A stretch of DNA of 64,000 nt from Terriglobia bacterium (GCA_021325175.1 JAJPHS010000056.1:18843-82842), one strand, 5' to 3'; shown: positions 37,595 to 47,651, counted from the stretch's first letter. Numbers and translations: made by a program. Notes: a model not told the origin generated them from the sequence alone.

Positions 37595-38548
37595 ATGCTC
37601 TTTCGCCTCTTGGCGATTCCCAATCTCCAGGTCTTCGTCAATGCGCCACTAGCCCGGTACACGCGATTCGGGATCGGCGGCCCGGCACGCGCTCTGCTGG
37701 ACGCCGCCGATGAAACCGCGCTGGTGGAGGCATGGCGGGCTCTGCGCGATAGCGGCTGGCCGCGCGAGGTGATCGGCGGCGGAAGCAACCTGATCGTCGA
37801 CGATTCCGGCGTTCCCGGCGCGGTTCTGCGCTATACGGAAAATTCCATCCGTTTCGATGGAACCACCGTCCAGGCCGGAGCGGGCGCGGTTTTGCAAGAC
37901 TTGGTCGACGCGACGATCGATCGCGGCTTGCGGGGCCTGGAAACAATGACGGGAATCCCCGGATGGGTCGGCGGCGCGGTGTACGGTAACGCCGGCGCCT
38001 ACGGCCATTCGATCGAGGAACGCGTCGCGCGCGTGCGCTTTTTCGATGGCGAATCCATTCGCGAGTTCGGCCGCGCGGAATGCCGGTTCGCGTATCGCGA
38101 CAGCGCGTTTAAACATTGCAAGAACTGGATTATCCTTTCCGTAACGCTGCAAATGGAGGCCGCCGATGCCAGCGAGCTGCGGTCCCTTGCAAGCAGCATT
38201 TTGAAAATCCGCAACGACAAATATCCGCCGTCGATGCGCTGCGCGGGAAGCATTTTTAAAAACCTGATGCTCGCCGAGCTGCCGGAAAGCGCGCGCGCCC
38301 GGGTTCCCGGAGAGGTGATCCGCGAAGGCAAAGTTCCCGCGGCGTTCTTTCTGGAACAAGCCGGCGCGAAAGGACGCTCAAACGGCGCGATTCGCGTTGC
38401 CGATTACCACGCGAATCTGATTTACAACACCGGCGGCGGCTCGGCGCGTGAGCTGAGAAGCCTCATTCTCGATCTGAAGGCTCGCGTGCGGGACCGGTTC
38501 GGCCTGGAGCTTGAGGAGGAAGTGCAATATATTCCCGCCGCGCCGTAA
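37595..38548 (+). CDS. murB: UDP-N-acetylenolpyruvoylglucosamine reductase
   Basis: The 317-residue flavoprotein reduces UDP-GlcNAc-enolpyruvate to UDP-MurNAc with NADPH, a committed step of peptidoglycan synthesis. FAD-binding landmarks are TRFGIGGPA, IGGGSNLIV and GIPGWVGGAVYGNAGAYG. The proton-donor Ser is Ser219 in CAGSIFKN, and the C-terminal acidic EEEVQY supplies the catalytic Glu. The motif FAYRDS is also present. It lies outside any visible mur cluster. Confidence 0.96.
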   Translation: MLFRLLAIPNLQVFVNAPLARYTRFGIGGPARALLDAADETALVEAWRALRDSGWPREVIGGGSNLIVDDSGVPGAVLRYTENSIRFDGTTVQAGAGAVLQDLVDATIDRGLRGLETMTGIPGWVGGAVYGNAGAYGHSIEERVARVRFFDGESIREFGRAECRFAYRDSAFKHCKNWIILSVTLQMEAADASELRSLASSILKIRNDKYPPSMRCAGSIFKNLMLAELPESARARVPGEVIREGKVPAAFFLEQAGAKGRSNGAIRVADYHANLIYNTGGGSARELRSLILDLKARVRDRFGLELEEEVQYIPAAP

Positions 38549-38742
38549 TACGAGTCAAATATTTTACGTTAGCCTACCGCCTGAACTGTAATCGCTTGTG
38601 ATTTTCTGAAGTTATTCAGAGCAATACACCGGAAAGTTCCAGCGCAGAAATCGTAAAAATATCTTATTTTCGTTAAAACTGAAACCGCCATTGCCCGGAT
38701 AGTATCTGAAAAATAGAAGAAGATTGTGGAGGTGAAACTGAA

Positions 38743-39297
38743 ATGGCGGATGATGCAATGCGTGATCCTGCCGCGCATCCTATAGGTACGCGGATTGGAG
38801 AACGTTTGAATTTGGAAAAGGTATCCTGGGGAGCGATCTGGGCCGGCAGCATGGTGACAATCGGAATGGAGCTTTTGTTCCTTTCCTTCGGTGTCTTTAT
38901 TGACGGCGTGCTCGGGGGATCGACGCCCTGGGCGATGGCCTGGTATCTGATTACGATGGCGGTGTCGTTTTATGCCGGGGCGGCAACCGCTGCTCGCCTT
39001 TTTGATATAGCGGTACGTGACATCTGCGTGATGCACGGCTTGGCAACCTGGGGTGTAGCGACACTCGCAACGGCAATTCTGGGAGCCGTTGTCGGCGCGG
39101 TGGCGTTGTTCAAAACCGCTTTGCCGGCAAGCCAGGTACTGCATTGGGGCGGCGCCGAACAATGGGGCGGCGTAATCTGGGGCGGCGTTCTGCTCAGCCT
39201 GCTTACGGCCTACATGGGCGGCGGCAGCACGGTGCGCGGCGAGGCTTCGGCTACGCAGCGCGAAGTGCCTGCATCTCCGATGCGGCGAGCGAGCTGA
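38743..39297 (+). CDS. Membrane protein of a WGAI-AG / HGL-TW family, function unknown
   Basis: The 184-residue protein has about four membrane helices. Landmarks are VSWGAIWAGSMV, FYAGAATAARLFD and MHGLATWGVATLAT, which resemble small bacterial membrane proteins often left unnamed or labelled PhnA-like. A good Shine-Dalgarno, GGAGGTG (38728-38734), sits 8 nt before the ATG, unlike most genes here. The 194-bp upstream spacer is clearly AT-richer than the surroundings, hinting at a separate history. A strong terminator follows. Similarity is from memory, not from a search. Confidence 0.75.
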   Translation: MADDAMRDPAAHPIGTRIGERLNLEKVSWGAIWAGSMVTIGMELLFLSFGVFIDGVLGGSTPWAMAWYLITMAVSFYAGAATAARLFDIAVRDICVMHGLATWGVATLATAILGAVVGAVALFKTALPASQVLHWGGAEQWGGVIWGGVLLSLLTAYMGGGSTVRGEASATQREVPASPMRRAS

Positions 39298-39455
39298 TGT
39301 CCTCCCCCGTTCGCTCGCTGCTGCGCCGCCGTGATCGCGGCCGCTTCCCGGCCGGGCGTATCGTATCGCGTCGACGCCGGCCGGGCCTTAAGAGATGCGG
39401 CTCGCGCCCATTGCCGCGAGCCAAGCGGATGATCCGAAGCGAAGCGTAGCAGCAG

Positions 39456-39501
39456 GCCGGCGCGCGGTACACGCATTGTGACCGTGCGCCGGCGTTTTCT
39501 T
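39456..39501 (+). terminator. Strong rho-independent terminator
   Basis: GCCGGCGCGCGGT (39456-39468) pairs with ACCGTGCGCCGGC (39481-39493) over 13 bp with one G-T pair. Further CAC/GTG pairing lies inside the loop, and GTTTTCTT follows. It ends the transcript of the 38743 gene. It also lies just past the stop of the opposing RND gene, but the T-run favours the plus strand only. Confidence 0.78.
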
Positions 39502-39508
39502 GCCTGGA

Positions 39509-42500
39509 TTAAGCCGGTGTGGGCGCGGGTTGTTCGGCCGGTTTCGACGACTTCTTGCGGCCGCCCAGCCATGCCTGCATCCTGGCCATGTACGTATAAA
39601 ACACCGGCGTCAGATAAAGCGTCACTAGCTGCGAGAACATCAATCCGCCGACCACCACCAGCCCCAGCGACTGCCGCGCCTCGCCACCCGCTCCCCAGCC
39701 TACCGCGATCGGCACCGCGCCGAGCAGCGCCGCCATCGTCGTCATCATGATCGGGCGGAAACGAATCAGACAACCTTGATAAATCGCCTGCTCGGGCGCC
39801 ATGCCCTGGTTCCGCTCGGCGTCCAGCGCGAAATCGATCTGCATAATCGCGTTCTTCTTCACAATGCCGATCAGCATGATCAAGCCGACGAACGCATAGA
39901 TGTTCAGGTCGAGGTGGAAAATATAAAGCGTGAGCAGCGCGCCGAATCCCGCCGACGGCAGACCCGAAAGAATCGTGATCGGGTGGATATAGCTCTCATA
40001 CAAAATTCCGAGCACGATGTAGACCACCACAATCGCGATCATCAGCAACACCCACAGATTGCCGAGCGAGCTCTCAAACGCCTTCGCCGCGCCCTGGAAA
40101 CTGGTGCTGATGGTGCTGGGCAGCGTCGCCGCCGCGATCTGCCGGATCTTGTCCGTCACCGGACCGAGCGCCACGCCCGGCTGCAAATCAAACGAAATGG
40201 TCACCGCCGTAAGCTGGCCGTTGTGATTGATGGCCTGCGGGCCGACGTCGGTCTTGAGCGTCGCCAGCGTATCGAGCGGCACCAACTGATTGTTCGTCCC
40301 CTTCAGATACAGCATCGAGAGCACGTTGGGATCGGATTGAAACTGCGGCTTCAGCTCCAGCAAAACTTCGTATTCGTTGATCGCCGCGTAAATGGTCGAG
40401 ACCCAGTGCGGCCCATAGGCGTCATAGAACGCGCTTTCAATCGTATTGGCGCTGATCTGGAGCGCGCCCGCCTTGTCGCGATCGATCTGCACCTCCACCT
40501 GCGGGCTGGTGATCGCCAGATCGCTGGTCACGTCGCGCACCCCCGGTATTTTCGCGATCTCGTCCTGCATCTTTTGCGAGTAGGAGAACAACTCCGGCTT
40601 GTTGGGTGACTGCATCGAGAACTGATAGAGGCTCTTGCTCACCTGCCCGCCGATGCGGATCGTCGGCGGATTCTGTAGATAAACCTTCATGCCCGGCACG
40701 TCCGCCAGCTTCGGCTGCAATTCGCGAATGATATCGTTCACGCCTTGCTTGCGCTGCGCGCGCGGCTTCAGGCGGACCAGCATCTGTCCGAAGTTCGGAC
40801 CGCCCACGGTTTGCGCGGCCGTTCCGCCCACCGTCGACATCAGCGCTTCCACGTTCGGGTCCCGGCGGATCAGGTCCGCCACCTGCTGTTGATACTGGAC
40901 CATCTGATAATACGAAGTGCCTTGCAGCGCCTCCGTGGTCACCGCGATCTGATCGGTATCCTGATCGGGAATGAAGCCCTTGGGGATGTCCATGAACATC
41001 CACCCGGTGGCCACCAGCACGATGACGAATGTCGCCATGGTGAAGACGCGATGCCGCAGGCAAACTTTGAGCGTCGCGTCATAGGCGCGCAGCATGCCGT
41101 CGAAGAATTTTTCGGTGACGTGGTAAAGCCGGCCGTGCTGGTGATGCTCCGGCGCGCGCAGGAACCGGCTGCACAGCATCGGCGTCAGCGTTACCGAAAC
41201 GACGCCCGAAATCAGAATGGCGACGCAGATGGTCACCGAAAATTCTCGGAACAGCCGTCCCAAAATGCCGCCCAGAAACAGCACCGGAATGAACACCGCC
41301 GCCAGCGACAGCGTCATCGAAACGATGGTGAATCCGATTTCCTTCGATCCCACCAGCGACGCGATCAGCGGCTTCTTGCCCATTTCCATGTGGCGGAAAA
41401 TGTTTTCAAGCATCACGATCGCGTCATCGACCACGAAGCCCACCGAAAGGATCAACGCCATCATCGACAGATTGTCCAGGCTGTACTTGAGCAGGTACAT
41501 CACGCTGAAGGTCCCGATGATCGAAAACGGCAGCGCCAGGCTCGGGATGATCGTCGCCGAAACGTTGCGCAGGAAAAGGAAAATCACCGCGATCACCAGT
41601 CCCAGCGTCAGCAGCATCGTGAACTGAACGTCCTTGTACGATTCGCGAATGGTGTCGGAGCGGTCGTACAGAATGTCCATGTGCACCGTCGGCGGCAGTT
41701 CCTGCTTGAAAATCGGCAGGAGTTTTTTGATGTTGTCGGTAACGTCGATGGTGTTCGTTCCGGGCTGCCGCTGGATCCCGAGCACGATCGCGCGCTGCTC
41801 GTCGTCATGCGTGTAAAACCACGACGCGGTATAGCGATCCTGCACGCCATCCACAACGTCGCCCAGGTCTTCCAGGCGAACCGGCGCGCCGTTGCGATAG
41901 GCCACCACCATGCGCTTGTACTGCGCCGCGCTCATCAACTGCCCGCTCGCCTGAAGCGTAAAGGCCCGCTGCGGCCCTGTGATCTGCCCCGTCGGCAGGT
42001 TCACGTTCCACGTCTTGAGCGCGCTTTCGACATCGTTGATCCCGATCTGGTGAGACGCCAGCGCGTGCGGATCCATCTGCACGTGCACCGCGTATTTCTG
42101 CTGCCCCAGCACCTGCACCTGCGCCACGCCGCTCGACATCGAGATCCGTTGCGCCACGCGCGTCTCGGCGTACTCGTCCAGCGTCCATAGCGGGACCTGC
42201 TTCGACGTGAGAACCAGATAAATAATCGGCTGATCGGCCGGATTCACTTTGGTGAACGTCGGCGGCGTGGGCATGCCCTGCGGAAGAAGTTTCGCGGCCT
42301 GCGTGATCGCCGCCTGCACATCCACGGCAGCGCCATCCATGCTGCGCGTCAGCGCGAACTCCAGCGTGATCTGCGTCGATCCCAGCGAGTTCACCGACGT
42401 CATCTGCTCCAGGCCGGCGATGGTCGAAAACTGGTTTTCCAGCGGAGTCGCCACGGCCGAGGACATCGTCTCCGGGCTCGCCCCCGGCAGGCTCGCGGTA

Positions 42501-42640
42501 ATGAGCAGCGTCGGAAAATCCACGTTCGGCAGATCGCTCACCGGCAACGCCCGGTAAGCCACCACCCCGAACAGCGCGATGGCGGCCATCAAAAGGCTGG
42601 TCGCGATCGGGCGGCGAATAAATGTTTCGGAAAAATTCAT
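39509..42640 (-). CDS. mdtC: RND efflux transporter permease, second of a tandem pair
   Basis: The 1043-residue protein is a full-length hydrophobe/amphiphile RND pump with twelve membrane helices and two large periplasmic loops. It starts with NFSETFIRRPIATSLLMA and contains the TM4 acidic pair in GFVVDDAIVMLENIF, needed for proton relay, plus GSKEIGFTIVSMT. The C-terminus is Pro/Ala-rich. It lies 43 bp after a close paralogue and the adaptor gene, an order like E. coli mdtABC, where two different pump subunits form a heterotrimer. No TolC-like gene is present. The symbol is by analogy. Confidence 0.92.
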   Translation of the reverse strand: MNFSETFIRRPIATSLLMAAIALFGVVAYRALPVSDLPNVDFPTLLITASLPGASPETMSSAVATPLENQFSTIAGLEQMTSVNSLGSTQITLEFALTRSMDGAAVDVQAAITQAAKLLPQGMPTPPTFTKVNPADQPIIYLVLTSKQVPLWTLDEYAETRVAQRISMSSGVAQVQVLGQQKYAVHVQMDPHALASHQIGINDVESALKTWNVNLPTGQITGPQRAFTLQASGQLMSAAQYKRMVVAYRNGAPVRLEDLGDVVDGVQDRYTASWFYTHDDEQRAIVLGIQRQPGTNTIDVTDNIKKLLPIFKQELPPTVHMDILYDRSDTIRESYKDVQFTMLLTLGLVIAVIFLFLRNVSATIIPSLALPFSIIGTFSVMYLLKYSLDNLSMMALILSVGFVVDDAIVMLENIFRHMEMGKKPLIASLVGSKEIGFTIVSMTLSLAAVFIPVLFLGGILGRLFREFSVTICVAILISGVVSVTLTPMLCSRFLRAPEHHQHGRLYHVTEKFFDGMLRAYDATLKVCLRHRVFTMATFVIVLVATGWMFMDIPKGFIPDQDTDQIAVTTEALQGTSYYQMVQYQQQVADLIRRDPNVEALMSTVGGTAAQTVGGPNFGQMLVRLKPRAQRKQGVNDIIRELQPKLADVPGMKVYLQNPPTIRIGGQVSKSLYQFSMQSPNKPELFSYSQKMQDEIAKIPGVRDVTSDLAITSPQVEVQIDRDKAGALQISANTIESAFYDAYGPHWVSTIYAAINEYEVLLELKPQFQSDPNVLSMLYLKGTNNQLVPLDTLATLKTDVGPQAINHNGQLTAVTISFDLQPGVALGPVTDKIRQIAAATLPSTISTSFQGAAKAFESSLGNLWVLLMIAIVVVYIVLGILYESYIHPITILSGLPSAGFGALLTLYIFHLDLNIYAFVGLIMLIGIVKKNAIMQIDFALDAERNQGMAPEQAIYQGCLIRFRPIMMTTMAALLGAVPIAVGWGAGGEARQSLGLVVVGGLMFSQLVTLYLTPVFYTYMARMQAWLGGRKKSSKPAEQPAPTPA

Positions 42641-42683
42641 CGTATCGCTTCGCTTCTAAAACACAGCAATCACCGGCTCCGCG

Positions 42684-45600
42684 TCAATCTCCATAAACTG
42701 GCTCCGCCTCCAGCGTCTCCGGATGCCGTTTCCTCCACCATTCGAGCAGCGCGGACATATACGTATAAACCACCGGCGTCAAATACAACGTCACCATCTG
42801 CGAGATCAGCAAGCCGCCGCACACCGCCAATCCCAAAGGTCGCCGCGCTTCCCCGCCCGAGCCGTAGCCGAGCGCCATCGGCACTGCGCCCAGCAGCGCC
42901 GCCCACGTCGTCATCATGATTGGACGGAAGCGGATCAGGCAGCCTTCATAAATCGCCTCCGACGGCGTCTTGTTCCCCTTGCGCTCGGCTTCGAGCGCAA
43001 AGTCGATCTGCATAATCGCGTTCTTCTTCACCAATCCGACCAGCAGCACCAGCCCGACGAAGGAATATATGTTCAGATCGACGCGGAAAACAATCAGCGT
43101 CGCCAGCGCGCCCAGGCAGGCCGATGGCAGTCCGGAAAGAATCGTGAAGGGATGAATATAGCTCTCATACAGCACGCCCAGAACGATGTACACCACCCCG
43201 ATAGCGACAATCAGCAGCACCGTCAGATTCTTGAGCGAGGCCTGAAATACCTGCGCGGTTCCGGTGAACATCACCTGCATTGTGTCGGGAAGCGTGTGAG
43301 CCGCCACCACGCTCAGCCGGTCCACCGCCTCGCCCAGCGAAACGCCGTCCTTCAAGTTGAACGAAATCGTGACCGAAGGCAGCACGGAAGTGTGATTGAT
43401 CGTCTGCGGCATCGCATCGTCCTTGACCTTCACCACTTCCTTCAGGGGAATCAAAGCGCCGTTGGAGGCATGGAAATAGATTTTCGACAGGTAATCCGAA
43501 TACGCCTGATATTTTTGCTGGATCTCCATCAGCACCTGGTACTGATTGGTGGGCGAATAAATCGTCGAGCTCCACTTCGGGCCATAGCCGGAATAAAGCG
43601 CGTTTTCGATCTGCGTCACGTCCAGGCCAAGCGACGCCGCGCGGTCGCGATCCACAATCACGTTCACCCGCGGGCTCTTGATCTGCAAATCGGTATTGAC
43701 ATCGACGACGTAATCGGTCTCCTTCTGCACCGCCTCCAGCAGCCGGTTCGATTCCCGCGCTAGCGCCTCCGTATCCGGACTCAATACCGTGAGCTCATAC
43801 GCCGCGCGCGAGCCCCGCGTTCCGATATTGATCGTCGGGGGAACGCGCATGAACGTCTGAAATCCGGCGAAGCGGCCGATCTTGGGCCGCAGCTCATCCA
43901 TCACCTGCGCCATGGTCATGGTGCGCTGGTTGGCCGGCTTCAGAATGATATTCATGCTGGCTTCATTGCCGCCGTGCCCGCCGAATCCTCCGCCGACGCT
44001 GGACATGAACGTATCCACGTTCGGATCGTTGGCCACAATGTCGGCCACCGCCTGCTGGTACTTCAGCATTTCGTAAAAGGAAGTGCCTTGCGCCGCCACC
44101 ATCTGCAAATTGATCTGGTCAATATCCTGATCCGGAATAAATCCCTTCGGAACCTTGGCGAACAGGTACAGCGTCGCGCCGATCACCACGAAAAACATCA
44201 CCGCCATCACCGGCCGGTATTTCAAAACCCGCTTCAGGCTCCACTCGTAAAGCTTGAACTGCCAATTGAAGAACCACTCGGTGGCCCGATAAATCACGTT
44301 GTGGCGTTTGTTGGGATCGTGCGCCTTCAGGAAGCGGCTGCACAACATCGGCGTCATGGTGATCGAAACCACGCCCGAAATCAGGATCGCCACCGTGATC
44401 GTCACCGCGAATTCCCGGAACAGGCGGCCCAAAATTCCCCCCATGAACAGAATCGGGATGAACACCGCCGCCAGCGAAACAGTCATCGATACGATGGTGA
44501 AGCCGATCTCTTTCGAGCCCTTCAGTGCCGCCTCAAACGGCGGCTCGCCCAGCTCGATATGCCGCACGATGTTTTCGAGCATCACGATCGCGTCGTCCAC
44601 GATGAAGCCGATCGCCAGGATCAGCGCCATCATCGACATGTTGTCCAGGCTGAAATCCAACGCCGCCATCACCGCCAGCGTCCCCAGCACGGTGAACGGC
44701 AGCGCCAGAGAGGGAATCGTCGTGGCTGAGATGTTTCGCAGGAAAAAGAAAATCACGCCCACCACCAGCACCAGCGTGATCAGCATCGTGATCTCGATAT
44801 CATCGAACGCGCGCCGGATGCTCACCGAGCGGTCGCCGCGAACCATAAGCGTCAGCGCCGGGGGAAGCTGCTCCCGGAACAGCGGGATCAGCCCGCGCAC
44901 CCGATCGGTCACCTCCACCGTATTGGTCCCCGGCTGCCGCATTACCATCAGCGTCACCGCCCGATTGGCGCGCAACTTGTTCGTCTTCTCGTCGCGCGTG
45001 TAGACCCAGGAAGCCTGTTTATCATCCTGCACGCTGTCGATGACGTTGGCCACATCTTCCAGGTGAACCGGACGCCCGTTCTGATACGCAATGGTCAGCT
45101 TGCGGAACTGCGCCGCGTTGTAAAGCTGGCCGTTGGCGTAGATGTTGTACTCCATCTTGGGACCATACAGCGTCCCTAGCGGGCTGTTTACGTTCCACTG
45201 ATTGAGCTGGTTGTCGATATCGTTCAGCCCGATGTGCAGCGCCGCCAGCGCGTCCGGATCAAGCTGCACGCGCACCGCGTATTTTTGCTGCCCCATCACC
45301 TGCACCTGGGAAACGCCGTTGATCATGGCGATGCGCGGCGCCACCTGCGTCTCGGCGAACTCGTCGATGGTCGACATCGGCAGCGTGTCCGAATACAGGC
45401 TCAGAAAAATGATGGGCTGGTCCGACGGGTTCTGCTTGTGGAACGACGGCGGAGCCGGCAGGCCCGCCGGCAGCAGCGGGGTCACCGCCGCGATCGCGCT
45501 CTGCACATCCGTCGCCGCACCCTCGATATCCCGGTCCAGGCTGAATTGCAGGCTGACGTTGGTGCTGCCTGTGGAGCTGCGCGAGGTCATCGAATCGAGC

Positions 45601-45827
45601 CCCGCAATTCCGGTAAACTGCCGCTCCAGCACCGACGCGACCGCCGAAGACATGGTATTCGGATCCGCGCCAGGCAGGCTGGCATTGACGTTGATCGTCG
45701 GATAATCGACCGTCGGCAGATCGCTCACCGGCATCGCCCGGTAGCCGAGCACACCGAACAGCGCGATCCCCGCCATCAGAAGACTGGTGGCAATGGGACG
45801 CCGTATAAAAACTTCGGAGAAATTCAC
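42684..45827 (-). CDS. mdtB: RND efflux transporter permease, first of a tandem pair
   Basis: The 1047-residue protein is a second full-length RND pump, opening with NFSEVFIRRPIATSLLMAGIALFG and holding GFIVDDAIVMLENIVRH in TM4. The two pumps are alike throughout but differ in the periplasmic domains, as expected for subunits of a heterotrimer. It is 19 bp downstream of the adaptor gene. Energy comes from the proton gradient, and substrates are likely amphiphilic drugs, detergents or bile-like compounds, by family analogy. Confidence 0.93.
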   Translation of the reverse strand: MNFSEVFIRRPIATSLLMAGIALFGVLGYRAMPVSDLPTVDYPTINVNASLPGADPNTMSSAVASVLERQFTGIAGLDSMTSRSSTGSTNVSLQFSLDRDIEGAATDVQSAIAAVTPLLPAGLPAPPSFHKQNPSDQPIIFLSLYSDTLPMSTIDEFAETQVAPRIAMINGVSQVQVMGQQKYAVRVQLDPDALAALHIGLNDIDNQLNQWNVNSPLGTLYGPKMEYNIYANGQLYNAAQFRKLTIAYQNGRPVHLEDVANVIDSVQDDKQASWVYTRDEKTNKLRANRAVTLMVMRQPGTNTVEVTDRVRGLIPLFREQLPPALTLMVRGDRSVSIRRAFDDIEITMLITLVLVVGVIFFFLRNISATTIPSLALPFTVLGTLAVMAALDFSLDNMSMMALILAIGFIVDDAIVMLENIVRHIELGEPPFEAALKGSKEIGFTIVSMTVSLAAVFIPILFMGGILGRLFREFAVTITVAILISGVVSITMTPMLCSRFLKAHDPNKRHNVIYRATEWFFNWQFKLYEWSLKRVLKYRPVMAVMFFVVIGATLYLFAKVPKGFIPDQDIDQINLQMVAAQGTSFYEMLKYQQAVADIVANDPNVDTFMSSVGGGFGGHGGNEASMNIILKPANQRTMTMAQVMDELRPKIGRFAGFQTFMRVPPTINIGTRGSRAAYELTVLSPDTEALARESNRLLEAVQKETDYVVDVNTDLQIKSPRVNVIVDRDRAASLGLDVTQIENALYSGYGPKWSSTIYSPTNQYQVLMEIQQKYQAYSDYLSKIYFHASNGALIPLKEVVKVKDDAMPQTINHTSVLPSVTISFNLKDGVSLGEAVDRLSVVAAHTLPDTMQVMFTGTAQVFQASLKNLTVLLIVAIGVVYIVLGVLYESYIHPFTILSGLPSACLGALATLIVFRVDLNIYSFVGLVLLVGLVKKNAIMQIDFALEAERKGNKTPSEAIYEGCLIRFRPIMMTTWAALLGAVPMALGYGSGGEARRPLGLAVCGGLLISQMVTLYLTPVVYTYMSALLEWWRKRHPETLEAEPVYGD

Positions 45828-45846
45828 AAAAACGCCTCTTCAGGCC

Positions 45847-47184
45847 TTAAGTGGATTTGCCGCGGCCCCGGCCGCCGCGCCCGCCTCCCGGCACGCCCTG
45901 CGAACCGTCATCATTGCTTCCCGTCCGGATCTGCACGCGCGAGCCCGGCGCCAGACGCAACTGCCCCTCGGTCACCACCGTGTCGCCCTCTTCCAGGCCC
46001 TTTTCGATCACCAGGTCCTGATCGACCCGCGGCCCGGTGACCACATTGCGAGCCTCCACCGTCTTGTCGTCCTTGACGACATAGACGAACGTCCCGTCCT
46101 GCCCGCTCTGCACCGCCTCGTTGGGGACCACCAGCGCATGAGGCCGCACCGTTAACTGCAAAGTGACGTTCACGTACTGGCCCGGCCACAGCTTGTGATC
46201 GGCGTTGGGGAACGTGCCCTTCAGCTTGATCGTTCCGGTGGTCATGTCCACGCTGTTATCGACAAAGGTCAGCTCGCCGCGCTCCACCGCGTCGCCGTCC
46301 TGCGTTCGCGCCGTCACCGGCAGCTTGCGAACCGCCATGTAGCGCTTGATGTCCGGCAGATTCGCCTCCGGCACGGCGAAGGTCACATAAATCGGCTCGA
46401 GCTGCGTGATCGTATCGAGCACCGTCGAGTTCGCCGTCACCACGTTGCCCAGCTTCACCGTCATGTTGCCGGTCTTGCCGTCGATCGGTGAAAGTATCGT
46501 GCTGTAGCTGAGCTGGATCTTCGCGTTTTCAATGGTCGCTTCGTCGGCCTGCGCCTGCGCCTTGGAGCTTTCAATCGCCGCCCGGTCCGCCGCCACCGAC
46601 TGCGCGATCGTATCGGCGTTGGTTAAATACTGGTCGCCCTGCTCCTTCGAAACGATGCCTTCATCAAACAGCTTGGCGTAGCGCTGCGCCTCGGCCCGCG
46701 CGTATTTTTCCGACGCCATGTCGCGCGCCAGATTCGCCTGCGCCTGCGCCATCAAAGCCCGGTCGCGCGCCAGATTGGCGATGTTCTGCTGAAGCTGCGC
46801 CTCCAGCGGCCGCGGATCGATCATGAACAGCTTCTGGCCTTTTTTGACGATATCGCCTTCCGTGAAAAACACCTCCGTGAGCTGCCCGCTCACCTGCGGC
46901 ACCACGTTGATGGTGGAATATGCCTCCACGTTCCCCACCACCGAAACGCTGATCGGCACGTCCTTTTCCGTTACTTTGGCCACCACTACCGGCGCCGGAC
47001 CGCCGCCGTCAAAGCTGCGGCGCCCGCCTTTCCCCTTGCTGCTTTTCTTGTCACCGCCGCCGGAAGGATCCGCCGTGTCCGCCGTCGTCGAGCCCACGCA
47101 GCCATGCAGCAGCAGGACCGCCAGCAAACATACGAAAATGGCCCCCGTTTTCGTACGCGTCGAAGGATGGAAGAGTGCTTTCAC
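45847..47184 (-). CDS. mdtA: RND efflux periplasmic adaptor lipoprotein
   Basis: The start is GTG 47184. The 445-residue protein has a lipobox LLLHGC, with Cys29 as the likely lipidated residue, then a flexible Gly/Ser/Lys-rich linker. The membrane-fusion layout follows: lipoyl halves (VVPQVSGQLTEVFFTEGDIVKKGQKLF and SPIDGKTGNMTVKLGNVV) around a long helical hairpin, a beta-barrel domain and a C-terminal Gly/Arg tail. It links the RND pumps to an outer-membrane channel. It is the first gene of the pump operon and follows hfq at a distance of 167 bp. Confidence 0.93.
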   Translation of the reverse strand: MKALFHPSTRTKTGAIFVCLLAVLLLHGCVGSTTADTADPSGGGDKKSSKGKGGRRSFDGGGPAPVVVAKVTEKDVPISVSVVGNVEAYSTINVVPQVSGQLTEVFFTEGDIVKKGQKLFMIDPRPLEAQLQQNIANLARDRALMAQAQANLARDMASEKYARAEAQRYAKLFDEGIVSKEQGDQYLTNADTIAQSVAADRAAIESSKAQAQADEATIENAKIQLSYSTILSPIDGKTGNMTVKLGNVVTANSTVLDTITQLEPIYVTFAVPEANLPDIKRYMAVRKLPVTARTQDGDAVERGELTFVDNSVDMTTGTIKLKGTFPNADHKLWPGQYVNVTLQLTVRPHALVVPNEAVQSGQDGTFVYVVKDDKTVEARNVVTGPRVDQDLVIEKGLEEGDTVVTEGQLRLAPGSRVQIRTGSNDDGSQGVPGGGRGGRGRGKST

Positions 47185-47196
47185 AAGATCGTCTTA

Positions 47197-47202
47197 AGTA
47201 TA
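47197..47202 (-). promoter_or_regulatory. -10 TATACT within the palindrome AAGTATACTT
   Basis: On the minus strand TATACT lies 12 nt before the adaptor GTG start and sits in a perfect 10-bp palindrome (47196-47205). It could be the pump operon promoter or a regulator site. No clear -35 is seen. Confidence 0.4.
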
Positions 47203-47351
47203 CTTCGACCGCGAGGAATTCGCTCATCCCCGCCGTCTCAATCATTGGGCGTCCGGCGCCCGGTCGAGGTTACTGATTTTCCGGGATTTATCGATCAAAT
47301 TCCTATGCCTTTCGGCAGACAGATCGGGTGGCCTTTCGGCGGCGACCCCCT

Positions 47352-47645
47352 TCAGGCCTTGTACATGTACTTAATATTCGATTTGAACACCAGCAAATTC
47401 GGCTCGCCTTCGCGATTCACCTTCAGGCACCCTTTGTCGTACCACTCAATCACGCCTTTGAGCGTTTCACCGTCCTTTAAAACGATGGCCATGGGTGTTT
47501 TCGACTGCATCTGCTTCAGATAATAGAAATTTTCGGCGTTGGTCTGATCCGGCGGGCTGGATTTCTTGGGGCCGTCCTTGCGGTTTCTCTGATCCTTGAT
47601 CTCGTTGAGAGAAGGGCGGATTAACTTACGATTTGCGGGCTCCAC
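47352..47645 (-). CDS. hfq: RNA chaperone Hfq-like protein with N-terminal extension
   Basis: The Sm core covers the C-terminal 60 residues: YLKQMQSKTPMAIVLKDGETLKGVIEWYDKGCLKVN and NLLVFKSNIKYMYKA, the latter matching the Sm2 Y-K-H-type motif with Met for the usual residue. About 35 charged residues precede it. The frame is open to GTG 47660, but AAGGAG (47657-47652) lies 6 nt before GTG 47645, so this start is preferred, giving 97 residues. Hfq hexamers bind sRNA and mRNA. The gene lies downstream of holB on the same strand. Confidence 0.85.
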   Translation of the reverse strand: MEPANRKLIRPSLNEIKDQRNRKDGPKKSSPPDQTNAENFYYLKQMQSKTPMAIVLKDGETLKGVIEWYDKGCLKVNREGEPNLLVFKSNIKYMYKA

Positions 47646-47651
47646 TACACG

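Noticed and set aside
40745..42190. Plus-strand open frame of 481 codons
   Set aside because: It is antisense to the RND pump and very rich in Arg, His and Gln. The pump on the minus strand is clearly the gene.
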